From: Entomomonas asaccharolytica
GTDB lineage: Bacteria > Pseudomonadota > Gammaproteobacteria > Pseudomonadales > Pseudomonadaceae
Assembly: GCF_016653615.1 (NCBI RefSeq)
Contig: NZ_CP067393.1
Location: 372,001-436,000 of the forward strand
Direction of reading: 5' to 3'
DNA length: 64,000 bases
Both the position numbers and the translations under genes were made by a program. The notes beneath the pieces were generated by a model. It ran no database searches and was not told the origin of the DNA. It saw nothing but the letters and a program-made list of their open reading frames with translations. This document shows positions 52,411 to 61,645 of the stretch, one piece after another (the stretch's first letter is position 1; every line of letters starts with the position of its first letter).

Positions 52411-53325
52411 TTACCGTGTAATAATCATCTTGCCGTCAATCAGAGAAAAATAAGGGTTGTAAGTTGAGATACGTTTACCATTTTGGTTTTTAAAACCTAA
52501 AGGTGAAAAACCTTTACTATCTTCAAGCTTAACCAGTCGTCCTTTATTCAATACGATGAGTTTATAATCATCCCAATTAATTGGCATCGCTCCAATACTA
52601 TTTTTGAAATCATCATCTAAATCCAGCGATTTATACCAAGAACCTGGATAATTGGTGGCAGTTTCTTTTTCACTAAATGAAATATGACTCAACTCCAGAA
52701 ATTTCTTTTCGTTGCCACTATTGATCGTATTCCACACTTCTAAATAAGCCTGACGCAATTTCTCCATATTTACTTCAGTTGGTTCAAATGGGGTTGCTTT
52801 AACCCATTTCCATTCAGATAGGCCGCTAACTTGAAACGTCTTACTTACTTGGTAAAACGGGGTGCCAGCGATGGCTTGTTCTTTGACCTGATTTTTTTCA
52901 TAATCGGCAGTAGTCAATCCTGTAGGTTTAAGATCTTTATCTACACTACCAATCAGTTTAAATAGTTCAAATTCGTCTTTACCTTCTTTATGAAGGTTTA
53001 CTTTCCTAGCTGTTAGTTGACAATAAGCATTAGGTTCATACTTATTAATACCTTCATTCACAGAAAAGGGTGCCATTTCTAATGCCACTGTATTAGTACC
53101 ATTTTCAAGAAAGGCAGACACAGTTAAACCTCCCATAACTGGGCCTTTAAAGTGATCATTTCCAATTGCTCTTGCACCATTCACCGTGATGTTACATATT
53201 GTATTATTAGCTTTATACCTAACCTCATATTTAACAGGCTGCATTGAATAGGCTCCTTGCATTGAAAAAAATAGAAATAATGATACTGTTGAATTGATTA
53301 AATACTTTAATCGTTGTTTCATCAT
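52411..53325 (-). CDS. Exported hypothetical protein, candidate periplasmic immunity protein
   Basis: This 304-residue protein has a clear Sec signal peptide (MMKQRLKYLINSTVSLFLFFSMQGAYS, cleavage likely after AYS). The mature part begins MQPVKYEVRYKANNTICNITVNG and looks beta-rich in its first half. An internal segment reads WKWVKATPFEPTEVNMEKLRQAYLEVWNTINSGNEKKFLELSHISFSEKE. The gene lies 18 bp downstream of the 541-residue candidate effector and is followed by a terminator. Export to the periplasm directly after an effector gene is a common pattern for immunity proteins to periplasm-acting toxins. I do not recognise the family, so the role is inference. Confidence 0.65.
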   Translation of the reverse strand: MMKQRLKYLINSTVSLFLFFSMQGAYSMQPVKYEVRYKANNTICNITVNGARAIGNDHFKGPVMGGLTVSAFLENGTNTVALEMAPFSVNEGINKYEPNAYCQLTARKVNLHKEGKDEFELFKLIGSVDKDLKPTGLTTADYEKNQVKEQAIAGTPFYQVSKTFQVSGLSEWKWVKATPFEPTEVNMEKLRQAYLEVWNTINSGNEKKFLELSHISFSEKETATNYPGSWYKSLDLDDDFKNSIGAMPINWDDYKLIVLNKGRLVKLEDSKGFSPLGFKNQNGKRISTYNPYFSLIDGKMIITR

Positions 53326-53343
53326 AAGGTTCCTTAGACATAT

Positions 53344-54969
53344 TTAAAAAATGCTTACTTTGTAAGTTGAATCTTCTTTTTTAATTGGTGGTTCAATCTC
53401 CCAAATATATTCCACCAACTTACTTCCATCTTTGTTTTTCTGAACACTTGTATTAGATTGATTAGTTATAGCTCCCTTATCATTAATAGTCGTAGTACTA
53501 TCTTCGTCCTGTTTTTTTTCTCCAAAACCAGCATCGGCCATAAATTTGGCTACAACACCATTATGGTAAAATACTAAGTCTAACCCTTCACTCTCTGTAG
53601 GGGTTGCCGCTTCTCTTCTTTCTAAGCCACAACATCCTTCCGCTTCAATTGAACCACCTGCTGATAAATAGCAGGATATATTTAACAATTTACCTCCAAC
53701 CTCTAAAGATATTTCTCCTCCCAGAGCTAACTTACCTTCGATGTTATCTAAAAGTTTAAAATCAAATTTAGATTCATTGTCATAAAAGAACGATACTCCT
53801 ACATCAATCGCACCTTCTATCCACAACTCGAATGCTCCTTCAACATAAGCACCATTATCACCTCTTTTGACAGCATCTTTGCCATACGCTGCCATATCTC
53901 TGGTAGCAGATACGATATACTGTAAGCCATAGGCTGCGGCAAATGCCTGAATAAGATCGACTTTAAATTTAACGCCTATTAATGGTTCAAGTGATAAATC
54001 GACTTTACCCCTCATCATAGGTTTACTGTCAGTTTTATTAACAGCCAGTTCAACACCGCCCGCTACAATGGCAGTAGGTAGTAAAATTTCGGAGTCAAAA
54101 ATACGATGAGAGGTATCTTGTGCGGATGCCGTAAACAGATCCTCAACCGTTGAAACTACAGCTTCCGCCTGATTTAAAATAGAAAGCTTATTTTTATATT
54201 CAATAAACTCCTTCTTTAACTGGTCAGTTTCAGCCTTAATGGAAAGTTTACCTATGTTGTATTCGCTAAACCCTGAAATAGTTAATGCACGAGTAATTGA
54301 ATGTGAACCCGTTTTTTTAGTCCAGCCAGTATGGCTATCGCGATGACCTGAACTCTTGTGGTGTTGACGCATTATTCCACGACGGGCGTCTTTATCCAGT
54401 TTTTCAACCGCCGTTTCTGTGCCAATAACGACGCCCAGCTTTATACTGTATTTGGGGTATACGGTAATATAGTTGACGGTGCTGGGAATGCCTAACATCA
54501 GTAAGATATTCTGATAAGAATAATCGGTGGTTCTTTTTTGCTGATCTTTACACTCATCGACTATTAAACGATAACGGGTGTAATCAATGCCGCTATACAT
54601 ATCCTTTATTAGCATCAGGATAATAGCGACAATATTGTATTTGCTGCTTAGTTTAAGTTCACCGTCTAAAGGATCAACATATTTTAGATTACAGGACTGC
54701 GGTGTTGAATGAACGAGTTTATATTCAGCTTTTTTTCTGTCAATGCGATGTAAAAAACCCGACGGACAGTCACTTAACCCGCTGACACAGCCTTTTGGTG
54801 TAATATTGATTTTAACATCAACGCCGTCACCATCCTCATCCTGAACGCAGATGTTTGGTAACCAGCCCCGTTGTTGATAAATATAGGTCTTTTCGTCTGC
54901 TTCAACTGTTACCATACATAAGCACGTATCTGGTTGTTCACAGTTACAGATGGCTTTTCCTACTGTCAT
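53344..54969 (-). CDS. Candidate T6SS cargo effector of unknown type
   Basis: This 541-residue protein has no signal peptide. The N-terminal 100 residues are Cys-rich (CNCEQPDTCLCMVTVEAD, KGCVSGLSDCPSGF), which may be a structured docking region. The middle part is charged and partly helical. Residues about 330-470 are Gly-rich and amphipathic (LEPLIGVKFKVDLIQAFAAAYGL, EGAIDVGVSFFYDNES, GKLALGGEISLEVGGKLLNISCYLSAGGSIEAEGCCG). They alternate like membrane-active or beta-barrel-like strands. It follows VgrG and DUF4123 genes and precedes an exported protein gene, so effector-immunity assignment comes from context. I recognise no catalytic motif. Confidence 0.65.
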   Translation of the reverse strand: MTVGKAICNCEQPDTCLCMVTVEADEKTYIYQQRGWLPNICVQDEDGDGVDVKINITPKGCVSGLSDCPSGFLHRIDRKKAEYKLVHSTPQSCNLKYVDPLDGELKLSSKYNIVAIILMLIKDMYSGIDYTRYRLIVDECKDQQKRTTDYSYQNILLMLGIPSTVNYITVYPKYSIKLGVVIGTETAVEKLDKDARRGIMRQHHKSSGHRDSHTGWTKKTGSHSITRALTISGFSEYNIGKLSIKAETDQLKKEFIEYKNKLSILNQAEAVVSTVEDLFTASAQDTSHRIFDSEILLPTAIVAGGVELAVNKTDSKPMMRGKVDLSLEPLIGVKFKVDLIQAFAAAYGLQYIVSATRDMAAYGKDAVKRGDNGAYVEGAFELWIEGAIDVGVSFFYDNESKFDFKLLDNIEGKLALGGEISLEVGGKLLNISCYLSAGGSIEAEGCCGLERREAATPTESEGLDLVFYHNGVVAKFMADAGFGEKKQDEDSTTTINDKGAITNQSNTSVQKNKDGSKLVEYIWEIEPPIKKEDSTYKVSIF

Positions 54970-55024
54970 AGCAATGTCCTTATCGATTTATCATAAAACT
55001 TAAATTGCTTAAAAAATACCGAGA

Positions 55025-55843
55025 TTACTTATCCAATAAAGGTACTGAACCAAACTGTTCAACCAACAACAATTCAGCGTTCATTAGCGCAGATAATTCT
55101 TTTGCTTCAAGGCGTGATTTAATCCCGTTGGGAATATCATCAAAACAATAGTAATGGTTGGTTAAACAAAGCTTACCTATCCCTCTGATAATTCGGTCAT
55201 CGGTAATGTCCAGCGATTGCAGGTAATTAAATATATCGTGGGCAAACTGTGGGTAATCCACCGTCTCTTTGTGATGCCAGCGCTTTAAGACAGCGGCCAG
55301 TTTTTGAATATAGCTTTCACTCAAATGACGTTCAAATATCGCCATTTGCCCTAAAGTAAAGGTCAGCATTTTTTTTCGTGAAATCGCATCGTGCGGGAAC
55401 TGTTCCCGCCGCTCTTTAAAGTCTTTCGTAACGGTAATACCATCCATATCGGTAGTAATCGACTTAATTGGTCCTAAAAAGTGGTAAAGCTGCCAGTCAG
55501 TGAGTAAATCGCATAAAACCCAGATATTGCGTGGGTCATAAAAACGAAAAAATACCGCCTTTTCTTCGCCTTCAATCATGGCCTGTAAATGCTTACGCAA
55601 ATGATGACGAAGCTCTTTTAAACTGGCCGCAGAGGTGCAGTAAAATCCCCAAAAGCTGTCGCGCGTCGTTAGCCACTGTTTAACCTCATCCGTTACCTGA
55701 ACCAGATAAGGCGCAATTGCAACTAGCTCGTCCTGTACAGGCTCGGCATACAGGCACGATACTGGCGGGTCAAAGGCTTTTAGCATCGGTAACAACTCAT
55801 CTTCAGCAGCACCATCGATAATGGCATACAGTTTTTCTGTCAT
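55025..55843 (-). CDS. DUF4123 effector-loading adaptor (GC-rich module)
   Basis: This 272-residue protein is of the DUF4123 family. LYAIIDGAAEDELLPMLKAF opens the domain, and LRHHLRKHLQAMIEGEEKAVFFRFYDPRNIWVLCDLLTDWQLYHFLGPIKSI is its signature region. The ATG overlaps the VgrG stop by 4 bp, so translation is coupled. The 541-residue candidate effector follows 55 bp later. Composition is richer in G and C than in the two other adaptors in this window, and the sequence is clearly more distant from them than they are from each other. It should bind the effector N-terminus and deliver it to the upstream VgrG. Confidence 0.92.
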   Translation of the reverse strand: MTEKLYAIIDGAAEDELLPMLKAFDPPVSCLYAEPVQDELVAIAPYLVQVTDEVKQWLTTRDSFWGFYCTSAASLKELRHHLRKHLQAMIEGEEKAVFFRFYDPRNIWVLCDLLTDWQLYHFLGPIKSITTDMDGITVTKDFKERREQFPHDAISRKKMLTFTLGQMAIFERHLSESYIQKLAAVLKRWHHKETVDYPQFAHDIFNYLQSLDITDDRIIRGIGKLCLTNHYYCFDDIPNGIKSRLEAKELSALMNAELLLVEQFGSVPLLDK

Positions 55844-57780
55844 AACTGCGCCTCGGCTTTATCTTTATAAGGGCAATGCGAAACAAAAGGTGTACCGTTA
55901 GCGGCGGCTACTTTTAAAACCTGTGGATTGGTCGGTGCTACAAATCCGGCAGGTATACCTTCATTTAAATCAATACGGGGAGCGAACATCTTTATACCGC
56001 CGGCATCGATGGTAATAAAACTGCCACCTACCCGAAGCGTTAATTTATCTTTACTCTGTACCACAAAGTCATTATTAGCATTGATACCGGCATAACCGCT
56101 AACGTGTTGAACAAAATCACCCTCAACGCTAAGATTCTTATCGCCTTCCACCAGTTCAATAAAATTGCCCGTTGTTTTATGCTCCTGCATTCCCTCAACG
56201 GTTAACGTCATATTATTGGCAACGGCAATCTGTTCATCGTTACCAATGCTGGTTGTGCGGTCAAAATCAATGCGCTCGCTTTTGCTGTTCAGAACCCGAA
56301 CGTCCATATCTTTTTGGGCATGAATAAAGATTTGTTGCTTACCGTTTTCATCCTCAAAACGCAGTTCGTTAAACCCTTCGCCTTTGTGGGTTTTGGACTT
56401 AATTGACATCTGCGTTTTCGATTGGGGCAATCTCAGCGGCGGTCGGTTGTAACCGTTATAAACAGTACCCGTGATGACGGGCCTGTCCAAATCACCGTTA
56501 AGATAGGAGATAATGACTTCCTGACCAATGCGCGGCGTGGCTAAAAAACCATAGCCGTCACCATTCCAGTTTTGTGCTACACGCACCCAACAGGAAGCGT
56601 TTTCATCTGGCTGGTCATAATAGTTCCAGTGGAAATGAACCTTAACCGCGCCGTCTTCGTTTACGTAGATTTCTTCCCCTTCCGGGCCGACAACGGTAGC
56701 GATTTCGTCACCGTCGGCAAGCGGTTTATGGGTAAACTGCGGCCGCCACTGAGTTTTAGCGGGAATAAAAGTGAAACGGTTAGTTAAACTGGCTGGCCTA
56801 TCGTCGCTTTCATTACCTAACGACTGCGGTAACGTACCGTGATGTTGAATTCTGACGATTTGCCAGCGGTTATTCATGGCGGAAGAAGGATGTTCACTTA
56901 TCTCAAAGAACTGGCCGGGCATCAACTCAATACAGTTACTAACCGCTTCACCTGACTCACTTTCTGCCCGTAATGCCTCTAAGCGATACTGGCTAAACTG
57001 CTTTGCCGTTGCTTCATCGTGATAACGGCCATAGCTGTCATAAACGGAGTAAAGCGGCAAATCTTTGGTGGTTTTGCTTTTGGCATCTAAAGTTACCAGT
57101 GGATGAGAATAGCGGTAATCTTTAACCTTCATTTCGGTTGGTCGCATCTGCGCGCCAAAGGTAAGCTGAGAGATAACCGATTCTTTAGTGGCAGGCTGCG
57201 GCTGCGCGTTATAGATTAATTCCGGTCCCAGCTTCATACCCAGCCGGCTGTCGCTGTAAAACAGCTTATCTTCTTCAAACCAGAAAGTGATACCTTCTTC
57301 TGCCATTAACCGGGATATAAAGTCAAAGTAAGATTCGCGCTTACAGACCGTATATTCCCGCACTGAATGCGTGTCCATCAGTTGCTTATCAAAGGCAATA
57401 CCAAAGTCCTGCAAAATCTCATCAACAATATCGGGAACGCTTTTAAAATGATAAATCCGGCTGTCCTGAGTTAGTGTTAACTGCCAGAGCAAGGGCTTAA
57501 CAACTACAGAATAGAACGTCCGCTTAAAGCCGCTGTCGCCACGATTAAAGGCGGCAACAATGCCGTTAATCGTCCGTTGTTTTTGCCCGTTGCTGTCAAC
57601 GGTAAAAGTCACTTTTTGTAATAACTGTTCACTGAGATTTATATTCGCGTCGAAACTTGATAAGGTTAAATTCAGTGTATATAACTCAGACAACGCCTCA
57701 TCCAAATTAAACTCAACCACATCAAATGTACTCTCAGGCAAATTGCCGACTCGGACTGAAAAATATAAGCCCGTTTTCAT
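55840..57780 (-). CDS. vgrG: T6SS spike protein VgrG (GC-rich, probably transferred)
   Basis: This 646-residue VgrG opens MKTGLYFSVRVGNLPESTF and has a gp27-like base to about residue 350. The OB-fold region reads VVGPEGEEIYVNEDGAVKVHFHW, then YGFLATPRIGQEVIISYLNGDLDRPVITGTVYNG. The needle part ends before residue 620. The C-terminus (GTPFVSHCPYKDKAEAQL) lacks the double CPxxxCPC tail of the other two VgrGs. Base composition is visibly higher in G and C than in the rest of the window, with stretches above 50%. This suggests recent transfer from a higher-GC gammaproteobacterium together with its adaptor. It lies divergent from the VgrG at 58674. Confidence 0.96.
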   Translation of the reverse strand: MKTGLYFSVRVGNLPESTFDVVEFNLDEALSELYTLNLTLSSFDANINLSEQLLQKVTFTVDSNGQKQRTINGIVAAFNRGDSGFKRTFYSVVVKPLLWQLTLTQDSRIYHFKSVPDIVDEILQDFGIAFDKQLMDTHSVREYTVCKRESYFDFISRLMAEEGITFWFEEDKLFYSDSRLGMKLGPELIYNAQPQPATKESVISQLTFGAQMRPTEMKVKDYRYSHPLVTLDAKSKTTKDLPLYSVYDSYGRYHDEATAKQFSQYRLEALRAESESGEAVSNCIELMPGQFFEISEHPSSAMNNRWQIVRIQHHGTLPQSLGNESDDRPASLTNRFTFIPAKTQWRPQFTHKPLADGDEIATVVGPEGEEIYVNEDGAVKVHFHWNYYDQPDENASCWVRVAQNWNGDGYGFLATPRIGQEVIISYLNGDLDRPVITGTVYNGYNRPPLRLPQSKTQMSIKSKTHKGEGFNELRFEDENGKQQIFIHAQKDMDVRVLNSKSERIDFDRTTSIGNDEQIAVANNMTLTVEGMQEHKTTGNFIELVEGDKNLSVEGDFVQHVSGYAGINANNDFVVQSKDKLTLRVGGSFITIDAGGIKMFAPRIDLNEGIPAGFVAPTNPQVLKVAAANGTPFVSHCPYKDKAEAQL

Positions 57781-58673
57781 ATAATATCCTTATCATAATA
57801 ATCTTAATTGCTAGAAATAGCGTTTATTAACACCTGACTTGATTAATAACTAAACTGATGGTCTTTTTCAAATACCTGATAGATAAAAAATAAACACATA
57901 ATAAATCCCATAGCTATTGAAAGAGATCCCAATAACTATCAACTTAGTATTACTTTTATCTGTTTAATTAATGACGGCCATATTGTTTTTATTTAACAGC
58001 CAAATTATTAACACCTTTAACTCTTACCAAAAACGACAAATAGCAAGGAAATCACTTCAAAATCAACTAAATTATCGTTATTCCATTTAGCAATTAAAAA
58101 TTAAATTTTGTGGTGAAAAATATAACGTAAAAAAAACATTGTCAAATTAATTTCTGAGAGTCATTTACAAAGAAAATATATTATTTTAGAAAAACCCTAT
58201 TAAAATTTAATTTATTCAAACAATGCAGAATAAATAACTAAAATAATGAACACATACCTTATAAAATTCTAAAAAATAATATTATATCTCGACTACTCAT
58301 CCATCTGACTAATAATTAATTCCAGAACAAATATTAGACACAACAAAATAGACGACCAGAGGGAGGTATGATCGCCAAACATTTGTTGCATAACTATTGT
58401 TCATTTATGTTTCAAAACATACTCTCACAACCTTCATGTATTTTAAAAAAATCCAAAAAATTTTAGTTATCTCGCTCATCAACTAAGCTTTATAGCGAAA
58501 TAACATCCCGTCTATTTTTACTATAAAAATCATTAAACTAAAGATAACATTTTATCCCCTGAAATATTTTGAAATAAACTCCAAGGCTATACCTTTGTAT
58601 AACTGTATAAATAACCAGTAAAATCCAATAAATATTACAGAATATTACAAGCTATAAATGGGGGAGGGATAGG
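57781..58673. other. 893-bp AT-rich divergent intergenic region
   Basis: This region lies between two divergent vgrG genes. I found no reading frame with convincing protein character, no RNA gene and no canonical sigma-54 site. It must hold promoters for both operons. The plus-strand vgrG has a strong GGGGGAGGG ribosome binding site at its edge. Confidence 0.6.
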
Positions 58674-60872
58674 ATGTTTAGCCCAGCTAATGAAGTCCAC
58701 TACACATTGGATGTAGGGGGTTTAGGGAATTCTGGACTACAGGTTCTAAGTTTCGACGGAATTGAGGGGATAAATGCTGAGTATGCATTTGAAATAACAC
58801 TTGTCCATAACCATCTACGGTTTGATATAACCCAACTGCTATCCAAACCTGCTTATCTTTCATTTAACTCAGACAAAAGCCAAGGCGTACATGGCGTAAT
58901 TCATTCCGTCAAGCGTGGTGCAGTTGGCAACCATTATGCTCAATTCAAAGTAATCTTAGCGCCTAAATTCTCCCACCTTTACAAAAGAGTTAATCAAAGA
59001 CGTTGGGTCGAAAAAACTGTACCACAGATTATAACTAGCATATTAACTGAGCATGGAATGCAAGAAGGTGACAAGAATGGCTTCGCCTATAAGCTAAAAG
59101 AAACTTATGAACCACGGGAATTCTGCGTTCAATATGATGAGAACGATGCTGACTTTATTCATCGCCTGTGCGAAGAAGAAGGATGGGGAATCTCTTATGC
59201 TTTTACCAACAGTTCTCACCAAATGGTATTTACGGATGCACAACCATTTCTACCATCATTAGCAGAAGCAATTCATTATGCCAGTGATACAGGTTTTGTA
59301 GCAGACTACCCAGTAATCAAACGGTTTGATATTAACCTGAGCAGCGCAACTAAAACGGCTAGTTATAGAAACTACAACTTTACCAATATGAAAATCCCCG
59401 AAGGCACTGCCGAAGGACTACTCAGTAAAAAAGCCAATGACGCCACTGAGCCAAACTTAGAAAGCTATGATTACCCTAACCCACATCTAAATAAAGCCAA
59501 AGCCGATCACTACTCTAAAATAGAGATTGAACGTTTAAGAGCCAGTCATATTCTAGCGGAAGCGCTTTCAGATATACCTACTCTTCATGCTGGTTATTTC
59601 TTCAGTGTTAATGACTATCCACAACTAGATACACTTGATACAACCCAACCTTGGTTAGTTAAACAAATTAGACATCAAGCAAGACAGCCACAGGTACTAG
59701 AAGCATGGGGAGGAGAGGGATCAGCTAGCACAACTACTTTAGAAATTATTCAACAAACCCTACAAAAATACTTCCGACACCCTATTGCTGAAGAATTAGA
59801 ATTTCCTTACGAGGACTATAAACAAGGCTATCGCAACTGCTTAGTAGCTACTCCTCAAGAAGTCACCTACCGCCCTGCCAGATTACATAAAAAGCCACAG
59901 GTACTAGGCTCACAAACGGCTATTGTTACCGGCCCTGCTGGAGAAGAAATCTACTGTGATGAATACGGCCGTGTCAAAGTACAGTTTCATTGGGATCGTG
60001 AAGGAAACTACGACGAAAACTCAAGTTACTGGGTACGAGTTGCAAGTAACTGGGCGCATGATGGCTATGGTACAGTCGTAATACCTCGAGTAGGAATGGA
60101 AGTATTGATTAACTACCTTGAAGGCGACCCCGATCAACCAGTGATTTCTGGTGCGGTTCATAATGGTGTGAACAAAGTCCCTTATGATTTACCTGCCAAT
60201 AAAACCAGAAGTGTATTTAAAACCTCAAGCTCAAAAGGCGGTATAGGTTCCAATGAACTCAGAATTGAAGATAAAGCGGGTGAAGAACAAATCTTTGTAC
60301 AAGCCCAAAAGGACTTTGACCAACTAACAAAGAACAACCATACCATACAAGTTTTAAATAATTCCCACCTACAGGTTCAAAACGAACATTCAGAAACCAT
60401 TGTTAAAAATCGTTACACCAAAAATGAAGCTGAAGAACACCATCTAACACAACTAGATCGTAAAACTCAAATATTGATGAATGACCATAAAACAGTGGGA
60501 ATGAGTGAACATGAGACGATTGGAACAATCAAGACCACAGAAGCAGGTATGGAGATTCATTTAAAAAGTGGACTACAAACAATTATTGATGGTGGTTTAA
60601 GTCTAACCTTGAAAGCAGGCGGTCAACATATTGTATTAAATCCAGCAGGTATTTGGATGACTATGCCACAGTTTACTGGTGGTGTACCTATGGAAGGTGC
60701 TCCTGCTGCACCACTACTTCCAATGAATATAGAAAAAACTGTAGCTCCTTCATTAGGGCCAATATTAGGAAGCGGTATGCCATTTGTACAAATGTGTCAA
60801 AAACCACAAGGTGGTAGCCCTGCTGATTGTCCATTAAGTAATTGTCCATGTCGTGCAAAACTACTGGGATAA
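58674..60872 (+). CDS. vgrG: T6SS spike protein VgrG (second native-type copy)
   Basis: This 732-residue VgrG is closely related to that at 33051. It shares LQVLSFDGIEGINAEYAFEITL, AIVTGPAGEEIYCDEYGRVKVQFHWDREG, NYLEGDPDQPVISGAVHNGVNKVPYDLPANKTRSVFKTSSSKGG and the Cys-rich C-terminus GSPADCPLSNCPCRAKLLG. It lacks the Ser/Thr/Asn-rich N-terminal insertion of the first copy. The DUF4123 adaptor gene begins 6 bp after the stop. Composition matches the native AT-rich background, unlike the neighbouring minus-strand vgrG. It presumably carries the giant protein that starts at 61646. Confidence 0.96.
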   Translation: MFSPANEVHYTLDVGGLGNSGLQVLSFDGIEGINAEYAFEITLVHNHLRFDITQLLSKPAYLSFNSDKSQGVHGVIHSVKRGAVGNHYAQFKVILAPKFSHLYKRVNQRRWVEKTVPQIITSILTEHGMQEGDKNGFAYKLKETYEPREFCVQYDENDADFIHRLCEEEGWGISYAFTNSSHQMVFTDAQPFLPSLAEAIHYASDTGFVADYPVIKRFDINLSSATKTASYRNYNFTNMKIPEGTAEGLLSKKANDATEPNLESYDYPNPHLNKAKADHYSKIEIERLRASHILAEALSDIPTLHAGYFFSVNDYPQLDTLDTTQPWLVKQIRHQARQPQVLEAWGGEGSASTTTLEIIQQTLQKYFRHPIAEELEFPYEDYKQGYRNCLVATPQEVTYRPARLHKKPQVLGSQTAIVTGPAGEEIYCDEYGRVKVQFHWDREGNYDENSSYWVRVASNWAHDGYGTVVIPRVGMEVLINYLEGDPDQPVISGAVHNGVNKVPYDLPANKTRSVFKTSSSKGGIGSNELRIEDKAGEEQIFVQAQKDFDQLTKNNHTIQVLNNSHLQVQNEHSETIVKNRYTKNEAEEHHLTQLDRKTQILMNDHKTVGMSEHETIGTIKTTEAGMEIHLKSGLQTIIDGGLSLTLKAGGQHIVLNPAGIWMTMPQFTGGVPMEGAPAAPLLPMNIEKTVAPSLGPILGSGMPFVQMCQKPQGGSPADCPLSNCPCRAKLLG

Positions 60873-60878
60873 CTGATT

Positions 60879-61631
60879 ATGCAAAATTATTTTTTATTTA
60901 ATCAGTATCAGAACAAACAAATACTAAAAAGGATTTGGCGATATTCTGCGACACCAAAAATAGAATACCTATTTGCCCAAACTGATTTAGACCAAGACAA
61001 AACATCAGGTCCGATACTGGTATATGGTGATTTAATAAAACTACTAGCAGAATACAATAACAACCCTACTGATTGGCCTGGACTCTATATTGATAGTAAT
61101 GCTACTCCAGAGCAGCTACTAAAACATCTGCGGGCATTACTGTTAGTCACATATCCACCAGAAAGCAAAGGCGTATTAACCTACTATGATACACGTACCT
61201 TGCATTACTTTTTTAATTTCACAGAACCAGAAATGTTAGCCACTTACCTTGGACCAATACAAACCCTAAAATGGTATGGCAACACATGGATTGACCAACA
61301 AAATCTGCAATGGCATGAAATTAATAATTCCACTCAGTTAGAAACACTGCCACCACTACAACCATACCAAGTAATAACGGAACGGCAGCAGGAAGGGCTA
61401 AGCTTAGCGAGACAGCATAAATATATTTATGACTGGTCTCAAAAAATGCAAATTTCCATTCAAGAAGTAAACCAATATTTTAACCAAGCAATAGAACTTG
61501 GGTTTGATCGCATTGACCACTTAGCGCAATACATGACCTTAAGGAAAAATAATCCACATAAAGCTTTACCAGAAAGCCTAACAGGCAATGCACAACAAAA
61601 AATAAATTATTTGCAAAATATTTGGATGTAA
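60879..61631 (+). CDS. DUF4123 effector-loading adaptor (third copy)
   Basis: This 250-residue protein is of the DUF4123 family. LLKHLRALLLVTYPPESKGVLTYYDTRTLHYFFNFTEPEMLATYLGPIQTLKWYGNTW is the conserved core (about residues 85-145). It is a paralogue of the adaptor at 35504-36280, with the same length and a similar C-terminal helix set, including the final LPESLTGNAQQKINYLQ element. It lies 6 bp after its vgrG and 14 bp before a giant effector gene, so the three form an operon. Specificity is expected for the N-terminal region of that effector. Confidence 0.92.
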   Translation: MQNYFLFNQYQNKQILKRIWRYSATPKIEYLFAQTDLDQDKTSGPILVYGDLIKLLAEYNNNPTDWPGLYIDSNATPEQLLKHLRALLLVTYPPESKGVLTYYDTRTLHYFFNFTEPEMLATYLGPIQTLKWYGNTWIDQQNLQWHEINNSTQLETLPPLQPYQVITERQQEGLSLARQHKYIYDWSQKMQISIQEVNQYFNQAIELGFDRIDHLAQYMTLRKNNPHKALPESLTGNAQQKINYLQNIWM

Positions 61632-61645
61632 GAAAGGGAGTAATC

